Assembly: GCF_963576675.1 (NCBI RefSeq)
Contig: NC_088915.1
Span: forward strand, 37,601,501 to 37,665,500
From: Euphorbia lathyris
Taxonomy: Eukaryota > Streptophyta > Magnoliopsida > Malpighiales > Euphorbiaceae
Length of the DNA: 64,000 nucleotides
Reading direction: 5' to 3'
Position 1 is the stretch's first letter. Each line of letters begins with the position of its first letter. Positions 11,235-22,498 of this stretch are shown here, piece by piece. The position numbers and the translations under genes were made by a program. Below the pieces are notes generated by a model. It saw only the letters and a program-made list of their open reading frames with translations, searched no databases and was not told the DNA's origin.

Positions 11235-11710
11235 TGATAACTTGCTGAATCCGATTTGATGATCTCCGCCTGAGTTACCTGCAAAACAGAACCGGAGACG
11301 GGATCTCCGGGAAAACTCTCCGACGATCTAGTCAGTTCTTTGTATGAAGGTTGGTAATAATAGCATTACGGGGAAAAATGTGAACGTACCTCTCCCCTTT
11401 GGCCTCATGGCTTTTTATAAGTGTTCTTAAGTAACCGCCGAGGGCGGTTACTCCTTCCAGGCCACGTTCCGAGGGCGGTTACTCCTTTTTAGGCCATGTC
11501 CCTTTCGTGGCTTTCGTGGCAACAAACGTGGTATTGTTTGTTCTGAGTGGGAGTTTTGATGCTCCATTTAGGAATTCGGGGCAGTTACTTACTTCACCCG
11601 CTTCCTCTATTCGGGCTCTATTCGGGTCCCATCCGATCCTAGACCATGGGTCTAAGTATGGGCTGGGCCCGTGTAATGAATTCGGCCCGGTTTGGCTTCG
11701 CGGGTCATCA
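11235..11710 (-). repeat. 3' LTR of the Tat-type Gypsy element
   Basis: 476 bp. Contains a doubled CGAGGGCGGTTACTCC motif 32 bp apart (shared with the other LTR). The last copy of a short CTCTATTCGGG duplication is unique to this LTR. Next to it at 11711-11724 lies the polypurine tract (minus strand AGGGGGAGGCATG), which marks this as the 3' LTR. Confidence 0.9.
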
Positions 11711-11724
11711 CATGCCTCCCCCTT
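11711..11724 (-). other. Polypurine tract of the Tat-type element
   Basis: Minus-strand AAGGGGGAGGCATG abuts the 3' LTR start TGATGACC. It would prime plus-strand DNA synthesis. Confidence 0.75.
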
Positions 11725-11943
11725 AGTTTGGCAAGAGCCCTTTAGGGTCTTTTTAGGGGACTCTTCGTTTTTGTCTGGATATTCAAAATTCAAAAATTGT
11801 GAATTTCCTTGTCCATCGTTTCTTTTCCGGCATCAACCTCTTCGCGTTCATTCTTCTCTGTGTAGTCTTTCATATGTAAGTTTTCCTTTCCACAACTTGT
11901 ACCTCGCTCGACTCTTTACTTCTGTTCATTTTTCTTCATCAAT

Positions 11944-14296
11944 ATGTCGAACCCTGACCTCGACTTCGCACCGTTCGACGAAAATTACGTCCGCGAGGTA
12001 TCTCATGAGGTCGATGAGATGGTTGATGAAGCTTCAACCAGCTCTCCTGGGTCTGATTCTCATCCCGCCGACTTCCTCCACCTAGCGAATACATCCGATG
12101 AGGGTTTAGGTTTTGACCCTAAAAAGTTGATTCCGCCACCTGTCCCAACCCCTCGTTTGCTACCGAAGAAGGACAGATCGGGAAGCCTAGTTTGTCAGGA
12201 GACAATTGATGACTTGCGGGAGCAGTATTCTTGGCTTCAAGGTCTCGAAGCCCTCATTCCCGGGGAGGATAGAGGACCGGGCGACTACCCAAAGGGGTAT
12301 TTCACCATTTTCGTCGCCCAGATTATCTGCGGTTTCACGTATCCGCTGGCGGATGAGATTGCCTCCGTCCTTGGCGGTTACGGAATCGCACCTGGTCAAT
12401 TGCATCCCAACGGATGGGCCGACTTAACTCTGGACAAATTTCTGGCGGATTGTCTGGAGGTTCCCTTCTCGCTCAAAATTTTCTCCAAGCTTCATCATTT
12501 CAAAAGTTCGGTGGGGTATTTCACTTTCATCCGTCAGAGCGGTTACTATGGTTTCGACGAGAAGCTGAACAAGATCCGCGAGTGGGACCGATCTTACTTC
12601 TTTATCAAGTTTAATGAAGGGAATCCAAACTTCCTTCGCTGCTGGGGCCGGCCCAATGTAAAGAGTTTGAACTTCGGTTACCCCAGTGAGGAAGAATCCG
12701 CTGTTATAAAGTTCTTGAAGAGTACGCCTCCTTTCGTATGGACATATGATCAGGCCTTCCATATGCTAAGGAGCCGAGTAGCGATTGCCTACCGCGAGGG
12801 AGATCGCGTTGTCTATATCCCTTATCGCGATTTTGTTCAAGGTATTTTTTTTTATTTCCAAGTTGATGATTTCTTTTAACCCTTTGCAGGGGTGATCCTT
12901 TATCTCAACTCGCTGCAGATCGGGAGGCGAAAGCCCTAGCGAGAAGGAAGAGGCGGATGGCGGGGACCACTTCCGTTGCAGGGGCGAATTCTCCTAGAGG
13001 GGCGATTACTTCTATTGAGGCGGCTTCTCCCGTAAGGGCCTCCGTTTCACAAGGTCCAGCTTCTGCTTCCGAGGACCTTCCCTTAACTAGGAAGCGGAAG
13101 CATAATGCGGATACAGAGTCTTCTCGTCCCAGAAAGAAAAACACCTCTGTGTCCCTCACTGTTGGCGGCACACCCGTATCCGCCCCGTCCAAAGGAAAGA
13201 GCAGTACTCCAATTCACGAGGTATCTCAATCCATTCCCCCCTTTTTTATGTTGTTAACTTTTCCTCATGAGTTATCTGCTGTTCTCCTGATCTTTCTCCT
13301 TATGCATTCGCAGCCGATTCCCGACATCAGCGGGTGGTGGACTAGGACCTTTGGTATGGCCGTGAGCTTTTCTTGTAAGGACATTGTCTCTTCCATATGC
13401 AATGTCCTTGGGCGGCTCCCCTCTGCTTCCCGTGTGCGAGAACAAGTACCGCTTCCTACTGCAATGGAGGGGATTGAGAAGCGTGCCATAGAGGTATATT
13501 GTTGTTTTGGGGGTAGAGGCTTGTCATTCCTTTTCAAGGATCTTGTGTCCATAGTAATCGCATGTTTCTATTCGCCCTTTTTATTCACGAGCCGTCTTAT
13601 ATGCAGATTATCAATTTCACGGAGGGCGCTCTCCAAAGGGATGCTGAACGAGCCAAAGAGTTGGAGAACCTTGGTACTGAATTGGCGACTCAGAAGTCGC
13701 TTTATGATGATGTCCAAGGGAAGGTAAAGGCTCTTGAAGGCGCTTGTCAGAAGGTTATGAGCGAGAAGGAGGAAGCTCTCAGATCCCTCCAGGCTAAGTT
13801 CGACGAGCTGCAAAAGGTCCTTGATGATCTAAATTCATCCAAGGAGGCTCTGGAGATGCAAAAGAAGAAAGCTGAGGAGATTCTAGCCGAAGATGGTGCT
13901 CGCATCTATTGGTATGGGGAGCGAATTCATGCCGCTTATGAGCATGGGCATCCAGATCGAGTACTTAGCTGCCCCAAGGTTCCCATCCCCGAAAAGGATC
14001 TAACTGAGAAGTGGGACAAGCTGGAAGCCGAGGATGCTGATATGGATGAGGTACTCTTCTTAGATTGGCAGAGTTTTCAGAACTCTCCAATTAGCTGCGA
14101 GATCCCTACTCAGAACGCAGAAAAAGAGGCACCACAAGACCTTTCTCAGCCTGAGCAAGAGGTACCGCCCTCTGAAGCGGTTACTGATTCGAGGGTTGAG
14201 GATTCGCTTGAAGCAGATCCGCCCACTAGAGGAGATGAGGAAGCCGCTGAAGGCGAGGAGGGCCATAGGGGTGAAGGAGAGGAAGCTGTAGCATAG
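11944..14296 (+). CDS. Antisense accessory gene of the Tat-type element, about four exons
   Basis: It reads opposite to gag-pol. Exons as read: 11944-12841, 12919 (or 12890)-13220, 13314-13493, 13607-14296; the introns have GT-AG borders (acceptors CTGCAG or TTTGCAG, TTCGCAG, ATGCAG). Exon 1 encodes a domain like the 'putative gypsy type transposon' family (PF04195 as I know it): PLADEIASVLGGYGIAPGQL, PNGWADLTLDKFLADC, then FNFGYPSEEE-like acidic text. Exon 2 is a basic linker (ARRKRRMAG, KRKHN, PRKKN, a likely nuclear signal). Exon 4 is a strong coiled coil (ERAKELENLGTELATQKSL onward) with a Glu-rich tail. Function is unknown; similar antisense ORFs occur in Retand elements. The first junction is uncertain because one acceptor shifts frame. 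Confidence 0.65.
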
Positions 14297-14579
14297 TTTG
14301 ATTTATATCTGGACTGTTGTATGTAACAAACTGCCCGTATATATATATTTTCTTTTGCTTGCCGCTTTACCTATACGTGCGATTGTTGTTTTATTCCTTA
14401 TTGCCCTTTGTTTTCATACGTGACCCTTGCCTTTTGCCGACTCCATATTTGTATTTCCTCGTAGTTTAGTTTCGTTTCCGCTAGGGTGGCCAGACCCTTT
14501 TTGCAATTTTTTGAGTACTCGTTAATTCGCTTAATATATCTTATAATTTTTCTTTCGAAAATAATATAATCATAAGGTT

Positions 14580-14757
14580 AATCATAAGGTTTTGCGAGTG
14601 ATGCGTAATCATGCATCCGCCTTTCTTTAAGAGGCAACACATTTATGTGTTTTTAAGTTTAACCATAAGGTTTTTGCGAGTGATGCGTAATCATGCATCC
14701 GCCTTTCTTGATAGGCAACACATTTATGTGTTTTTAAGTTTAACCATAAGGTTTTTG
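14580..14757. repeat. 82-bp tandem repeat, just over two copies
   Basis: Text with ATAAGGTTTTTGCGAGTGATG and GGCAACACATTTATGTGT recurs at a period of 81-82 bp. It lies between the end of pol and the antisense gene. Tat/Ogre elements often carry such tandem repeats in the 3' untranslated region, and they can seed satellites. Confidence 0.8.
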
Positions 14758-14991
14758 CGCGATTTACCCGCCTTTTGTTTGTAGATAACATACTGAAGTG
14801 GTTGTCCTAAAAAGGATCCGTACTCAGACGCTGTATGCAACAATTGAATATCTTTATTGATAAAAGAAAAGACTTTTTGTTACATTGGTATATGAAATGT
14901 GTGGGATCAAAGCCTTATTAAAACCTTTTATCAGAAAACCCAGTGGGAAAAAACTCATAAAAGGAAAAAGAGTACTCGTCATTTCCCTGAA

Positions 14992-17900
14992 CTACCCGGC
15001 CCGTTTATATAGGCGCAGATTTTCTAAATTCCAGGTGCGCGGGAGCTTTTTTCCGCTCATTTCTTCTATTTCAAAAGTTGATGGTCCCAGCTTCTTGGAT
15101 ACTCTGTATGGTCCGATCCAGTTGACGCCTAATTTTCCTTTGCCATCTCTGGATTGTATTTTATCCGCTTTTTTCAAGACCAAGTCATTCTTGTTGATTA
15201 TCACTTTTCGCACCCTTCTGTCATGATATTTCTTGACCCTATTGCGGTATACTGCCATTTGCATGTAAGCTTTTTCTCTTCGTTCTTCAACAGAATCCAA
15301 TGCATCTCTAATGTTGATAGGATTTTGTGTGTCGCAATAATAAATTATTCGATCTGTAGGCGACTTGATTTCAACAGGTAGGACTGCTTCGGCTCCATAA
15401 ACCAGCGAGAAAGGTGTTTCGCCAGTTGCTGCTTTTATAGAAGTTCTGTATGCTCATAACATATGGGGTATCTCATCCGCCCAACCTGTTTTTTTATCGC
15501 CTAGCCGCTTCTTGATCCCTTGAATCATGGCCCTGTTGGTAACCTCTGTCATACCATTCGATTGGGGATGGTTTACGGAAGAAAAATGATTCTTGATCCC
15601 CATGCTTTCGCAGTATGCTTTGAACTTGACACAGTTGAACTGGGTGCCGTTGTCAGTTATAAGCTTTTGCGGGATTCCAAATCGCATGATAATGTTCTCT
15701 CGTAAGAACTCGATCATTCGTTCAGGTGTTTGAGCGGTTACTGCCTCCGCTTCTACCCATTTGCTGAAGTGGTCAACTGCGACTACCAAGTACTTCCTTT
15801 TCTTTGTCGTTTCTGGGAATGGACCCACTATATCGATTCCCCATGTTGCGAATGGCCATGCCGTCATTATAGAGATTTGTTCGGCTCCGGGAACGTGCTT
15901 TTCATTCGCATGGATTTGACAGCTGTGACATTCCGCTACCATCTTCTGGGAATCCTCCATCACCTTTGGCCAATAGTATCCCATTAGCTTGACTTTTCTC
16001 ACCAACGCCGCGGATGCTTCATGTGCGCCGCACATTCCTTCATGGAGTTCTCGCAGTACGTAGTCTCCTTCATTGCGGCTAACACATTTCAACCATGGAC
16101 ATGTATATGATTTTCGATACAAAGTTCCATCTCGAATTGAGTATCTCGCTGATTGTCCAATTAGCTTTCTGGCTAGGCTTTTGTCATCCGGCAAATCTCC
16201 CTGCTCCAGATATTGGCGGATGGGTATCCGCCAATCTTCATCATCTTCCAGCTCTTCAATGACCATAATCTGATCGACTTCAAATGCCGGTGCGGATCTT
16301 ATCTCCAAATTGCATGCTTTTTGATTCCATGGTTCTCTACTCGCCGCTGCTTTTGCTAGTTCATCAGCCTTTGTGTTTTGGCCTCTTGGAACATGCACCA
16401 TTTCCCAGATGACTCCCTTGTGTGTTAACTCCTGCGTCAATCTGCCTACTACCTGATGGTATTTGACCAGATCTTCTTGTTTCACCAGATAGTTTTTTGT
16501 GATCTGATTTATCATGAGTTTAGAATCGCTGTAGATCACCACTCTTTCTGGCGTAAGTTCATTAAGCAGCTTCAATCCGCATATCATTGCTTCATACTCT
16601 GCGGCATTATTGGTAGTTTCGAATGTTAACTTTGCCGCATAGTACAAGCAAATAACCTCCGGACCTTTGATGACGACTCCTAGTCCAGCTCCATCCGTGG
16701 ACAATGCCCCATCTGTGAACATACTCCACTCTTCTTTTTGTGCCTTTGGACGTTCATCTTCATCCCACGTGAATTCATTCACGAAATCGGCAAGTACTTG
16801 ACCCTTTAGTGCTGGTCTTCCTTCGTAGCGAATATCGAATTCCCCCAGGCGAATTGACCATTCCATTAATCGGCCGGATGCGTCAGGTTTCTGTAGTACC
16901 TTCCGCATTGGAATTCCGGTTCTCACAATGATAGTATGCGCCTGAAAGTATGGTTTTAGCCTAGCCGCCATGGTTATCACCGCGAGAGCCATTTTGTCCA
17001 ACTTCGAATACCGAAGTTCTGCATCCTTCAAGACTTTGCTCACATAGTACACTGGATATTGTTGGCCCTCTTCTTCTCGCACCATCACAGTGCATATCGC
17101 CATACTGGTGACGGATACGTAAAGAAATAAATCTTCTCCATCCTCCGGCCTGCTCATTAAGGGCGGATAGCATAGCAGTCGCTTTATCCCTTCGAATGCT
17201 TCTTGGCAATCCGCCGTCCATTCAAAGGACTTAGACTTTTTGATGGCGTTGTAAAAAGGTAGACATCTCCTAGCTGAGCATGATATGAATCGCCCTAATG
17301 CCACCAGCCGCCCATTCAGTCTCTGTACTTCCCTTATGTTCCTCGGTGTCTTCATCTCCATTACCGCTTTAACTTTCTCGGGATTCGCCTCGACTCCTTT
17401 GCCACTAACAATGAAACCCAGGAATTTTCCCGCTCTTGCCCCAAATGTGCATTTCTCTGGATTCAATTTGAGGCCATATTTGATTAGCACTTCCAGGATT
17501 TCCTTAATGTCCTTCGGGTGGTTCTGCATCTTCTTGCTTTTAATGATCATATCATCCACATAGATCGAGAAGTTCTCGCCCGATTTGTCTGAAAATATTT
17601 TGTTCATCATTCGTTGATATGTTGCTCCCGCATTTTTCAGTCCAAAGGGCATCACCTTGAAGCAATAAGTTGCCTGATGAGTTATGAATGATGTCTTGAT
17701 TTCATCCGCCTTCTCCATGGGTATCTGGTGGTAGCTGGATTTCACATCGGTGAACGATAAAGCCTCAAATCCTGCAGTTCCATCTACTAATATATCAATG
17801 TTAGGCAGTGGATACATATCCTTCGAACATGCTTTATTCAGATCTTTGAAGTCGACGCACATTCTGTACGTTCCATTTGGCTTTTTGAGTAGCACCACAT

Positions 17901-20613
17901 TGGCTAGCCACTCCGGATACATGACTTCTCGAATCGCATCCGATTTTAGCAAATCTGCCACTGCTTTTTCAATCGCCTTCTGCCGCTCTGGAGCGTGTCC
18001 TCTCTTTTTCTGTCACACTGGGGTTGCACCTTTGTCCACATTCAACCGATGGGTTGCTATATCTGGACTTATTCCTTTCAGCACTTCATTCGGAGCGGCG
18101 AATGCCGACTCGCATTGGATCAACACCTCAGTAATGGCTTTCTTCGTTTCCTCGGGGAGTCCTGCCGCTATTCGTACATTCTTGTCATTTGAGATGGCGA
18201 ATAGTTCTGTTTCTCCTAATGCTTCTGCCGGCAACTTCTCATCAACTTTATCATCTTCATCTGGCTTTGGTTCAAGTGACAATGTATAGGCTTGTTGAGA
18301 CACAAATTGATCTCCTTCAACTATGACTCGCCCTTGGTGTGTTGGCAAATGCAATGTCAAATGCTTCATTGAGATGAGCGACTCCGTTTTCGATAGGAAC
18401 GGACGCCCTAGAATTATGTTGTAGGCCAACGGGAGATCAACAATTGTGAATTCTAGATCACCTCGCCATTTTAGATTCTTATCGCCCATTTCTGCTTCCA
18501 ACACCACCTGTCCACTTGTTTGAGATGATTGACCCCCAAAACCAGTTACATCCATGAATGTATGTTCCACTCGCTCGTCATTAATTCCCAACTTATTGAA
18601 TGCAGTCCGAGTAATAACATTACAAGAACTGCCGTTATCAATAAGGACCCGCTTAACGTCCCATCCTTCTACAGCCATCGTAATCACCAAGGCATCCGCA
18701 TGCGGCTCCGTGATTCGTGCAAATGAGTAATTGAGGGCATCCCCCCTATGCGTGTTGCTTTTTCGCTGTTCATGGTGAGCCCTTTTTGTTGGCGGCTCAT
18801 AGATCCCACCAGCTATCACGTTTATCACCCCTTTCTTCTGTTTCTTTTCGGGCCTTGCTTCTCCCTCATGCAGGAGCGTTGTTTTCTCATCAATCGTTTC
18901 TTTTCTTACGAATTGGCTTAGCTTGCCCCTCTCAATCAGCTTTTCTATTTCCTTCTTCAGTTCATAGCAATCGTTCGTGTCATGGCCGTTCAATCTGTGA
19001 AACCTGCAATATTTGTTAGGATATCGCCCCAAACTAGTTCGGCCTTTCGCCTCGGGGAACCGCACATCCTTCTTCAGGGGGTTCTTTTCGATCCAAAGTA
19101 ACACCTCCTGGCGAGTCGTATTCAATGGTGTTTGATATCCTCCCCCTTGAAAGGAGCGATCGCTTCTGCGAACAAAATTACCCTTGGACTGGGTCTGGCG
19201 CCGATTGTCCGAAGTGGATCTAGCAACATCTCTCTCTCTCCGGGTTTGAGCTCTATGTTCTCTGTTGACATCGTCCACTTCCATGAATTCCTTTGCTATC
19301 TTCATGAGTTCGGCCACTATGCGCGGCTTGTTGCGGATGATTTCCTCCCGCATGCTCCAATCCGTGGTTCCATCCGCCATGATGTTGCGAATGCTCACGA
19401 TATCCGGGTTCTGCAACCGCACCAGAATATCGTTGAATGCGACAACAAATTCCCTTAGGGAATTATAGTTCCTCTGTTTGATCTCCTTCAGCTGCCTATC
19501 CGTCACATCCGCTGCTTTACAGCCCACGAACTTTGCACAGAAATCACGACTGTATTGATTCCAGTTGTGAATAGATTCAGCAGGTAAAGACCGAAACCAA
19601 TCAGATGCCGCTCCGCCCAAAGTGGTCGAGAATAATCTGCAAATTATGCTTTCACTCGCTCCGACAACATCCATTAATTCTCTGTAGTTCCTGACATGAG
19701 CCTCAGGATCAGAATTTGGATCCCCATAGTATTTAGGTATCGCCGGCGCCTTTATCCTGTGATCTGGTATAAATTCCCGCAACGACGGAGCAAAAGGCGA
19801 ATCACTCTGCACCTCTGCTCTCGCCCTAGGCGTGTACCCCATTCGCTCCATCATGTTCCGTAGTTGATCTTCCAACTCAGGATGGGGTATTCGCCGAATC
19901 TCCTCCATCCGCTGCTGGTGAACTCTGGGTGACATCCACCCGCCAATTGATGTTGAGATTTGTTCTCACCGTGGTTCTAGCCACCGTCCGGTTATAGGAT
20001 CAAAGTTCCAAGTGTGCCCCTGCCCAGACGTATTCGCCCCAGACGTCATTAACTCTGAATGCCCGCAAACCAAAGGCTCCGTGTGTTGTAGTGGAAGGAT
20101 TCCTGGTATTCCTGACGTCGGTTGGGATGTTTGCCAGGTCGGATGGATCGTCATACTAGGATCGTGATACGAGTAGTTGCCTGGGTGGCTGTGTGGGTTC
20201 ATGCGACTACTCTGACCTATCTGATTTGGCTCTCGAGATGGCTGCGGAAGCGCAGATATGGTGGCAGTAGTCGATGGTTGTGTGGAGATGACAACAGGTT
20301 GTTGAGGAGCAGCCGCCACGGCGTTATTGTGATCAGCGATTGCGGTTAGTAAACCAATCATCCGATCCCCCGCCGCTTGGCTCATATTTGAAGCCAAGAC
20401 TTGTCCTGCCATTTGGACGAAATCGCTATTGGACATCTCCATCTCAGTTTGCACTTGGACTTCCAATAATGGACTCAATTGTCCCGAAGGGTTCGTCGAG
20501 CTAGGCACCACAGGTTGTGTACTCGCAGGCTGCGAATTCGCAGTCCGTGGACCCCTTGAGTTCATACCAGTTGATCTGGTTGTAACGCCGATCGTTCGTG
20601 ATGGTTCTGACAT
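14992..20613 (-). pseudogene. Tat-type gag-pol polyprotein with three in-frame stops
   Basis: One frame of 1874 codons runs from ATG at 20613 to the stop at 14992. It is interrupted only by TGA at 19966-19968, 18013-18015 and 15454-15456. Order: Gln/Ser-rich N-terminus, gag (AIPKYYGDPNSDPEAHVRNY; zinc-like CRFHRLNGHDTNDCYELKKE), aspartic protease (VLIDNGSSCNVI), RT (LSFTDVKSSYHQIPM, YVDDMII), RNase H, integrase with HHCC (ECHSCQIHAN) and catalytic WGIDIVGPFP, TDNGTQFN. All three breaks are single-base nonsense changes, with no frameshift. It would make virus-like particles and copy the element. The state is nearly intact, so stop-codon variation between copies is worth noting. Confidence 0.9.
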
Positions 20614-20671
20614 GTTCTTTGTGTATCTTTAACCAAATGTTGGTAAAAAAGGTCCACGCTCACCGCACCAA

Positions 20672-21138
20672 TGATAACTTGCTGAATCCGATTTGATGAT
20701 CTCCGCCGGAGTTACCTGCAAAACAGAACCGGAGACGGGATCTCCGGGAAAACTCTCCGACGATCTAGTCAGTTCTTTGTATGAAGGTTGGTAATAATAG
20801 CATTACGGGGAAAAATGTGAACGTACCTCTCCCCTTTGGCCTCATGGCTTTTTATAAGTGTTCTTAAGTAACCGCCGAGGGCGGTTACTCCTTCCAGGCC
20901 ACGTTCCGAGGGCGGTTACTCCTTTTTAGGCCATGTCCCTTTCGTGGCTTTCGTGGTAACAAACGTGGTATCGTTTGTTCTGAGTGGGAGTTTTGATGCT
21001 CCATTTAGGAATTCGGGGCAGTTACTTACTTCACCCGTTTCGGCTCTATTCGGGTCCCATCCGATCCTAGACCATGGGTCTAAGTATGGGCTGGGCCCGT
21101 GTAATGAATTCGGCCCGGTTTGGCTTCGCGGGTCATCA
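20672..21138 (-). repeat. 5' LTR of the Tat-type Gypsy element
   Basis: 467 bp, TG...CA ended on the minus strand, next to the gag start. TTATAAAA-like TATA on the minus strand at about 20850-20857. Just inside the element, TTGGTGCGGTGAGCGTGGA follows the LTR and is the candidate primer-binding site; its tRNA is not identified. Confidence 0.9.
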
Positions 21139-22498
21139 AACGCATATGGCAGAAGCGCTTATGAGATGGGGCAAAAGTAGTGATGTTAATTTTCATCAGA
21201 GAATTAAACATTTACAGGCGAAGCTAATACAACTACGTGATGTGGGGTCCGGATAATAGTGATGAGTATGAGTCGACCCGAGTTGAGTATGTGAGAATTA
21301 TGGTTCAAGAGGAAGACCACAGGAAACAGAGAGCAAAAGTCTTATGGCAGCAGAGTTGTTTAACAGGGCTCAGGAATAATGCAGGAGAATGGATTGATGA
21401 TAAAAATGGGATGGGGCAGATTGCAATACAGTATTTTGAATCGGTTTTCTCTGACAGTAATAGCGAATGGTGTGAAGTGGTAGATTTAATGCAGCCACGC
21501 ATCACTGATCGGGACAATGAGCAATTACTGCAACCACTTACAAAACAGGAATTCAAGAGAGCATTATTTTATATGCATCCTGATAAGGCTCTAGGACCTG
21601 ATGGGTTTAATCTAGGATTTTATCAAAAATTCTAGGACATAATTGGAGACGACATCTTCACTGCTGGGTCAACATGGTTTGATCAGGGTATGTTCCCCTC
21701 TGAGCTTAACAATACTATCATTACTCTCATTTCAAAGTGTGAGAATCCTATTAATATGACTGAACTTCGTCCAATAGCACTGTGTAATGTCATACTCAGA
21801 ATTTTCTCCAAAGTCTTAGTGAATAGATTGAAAATGCTTTTGCCTAGGATTATCTCTGAAAATCAGTCTGCTTTTATTAAAGGGAGGTCTATTCATGACA
21901 ACGTTTTGATCGCATTTGAACTTATTCATAGCATTAACAGTAACGTTGCTAAGAAAGTAGGTAATGTGGCACTAAAAGTTGATATGAGTAAAGCATATGA
22001 CAGGGTGGATTGGAATTATCTAAGAGAATTGATGGTGAAGTTGGGTTTTGCAGATAAATGGGTTAATTTGATCATGCATTGTGTATCTTCTATGCAATAT
22101 ATGATTAGAATAAATGATCAGTTGGTTGGTCCTGTTTGCCCAAAAAGAGGACTCCACCTATCACCGTACTTATTTATGCTTTGTGTTGAAGGGTTAACGT
22201 CATTATTGGTGGCAGTTGAGAATAGGGGGTTACTGCATGATTGCCGAGTTAAGCGAGGGGCGCCTACGATTTCACATTTGCTCTTTGCTGATGACACATT
22301 TTTATTTTGCTAGGCTACCATATCTGAAATTAGAATGTTAAAAAAATTACTCAGATCATATGAATTAGCTTCGGGGCAAGCTATAAATTTTCAAAAATCT
22401 GGAATCATGTTCAGTAGAAATATGGCAAATGACTTGGCTATGGGAATTTCTAGCATTTTGGGTATTACTAGTCCGTTGAATACGAGAAAATATCGAGG

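Larger units (their letters stand above)
11235..21138 (-). mobile_element. Tat/Retand-type Ty3-Gypsy retrotransposon, nearly intact
   Basis: Two LTRs (11235-11710 and 20672-21138) begin TGATGACCCG and end ..TTATCA when read on the minus strand. They differ by only a few substitutions and a 9-bp indel, which implies a recent insertion. TSD AACGC lies at 11230-11234 and 21139-21143. The polyprotein is on the minus strand with order gag, protease, RT, RNase H, integrase. An antisense multi-exon gene lies between pol and the 3' LTR. This extra antisense ORF is an established trait of Tat/Ogre/Retand elements. It inserted into LINE ORF2. Confidence 0.92.

Noticed and set aside
11507..12085. 192-codon open frame starting in the Tat LTR
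   Set aside because: Overlaps LTR and the start of the antisense gene in another frame; LTR-derived text without a domain.
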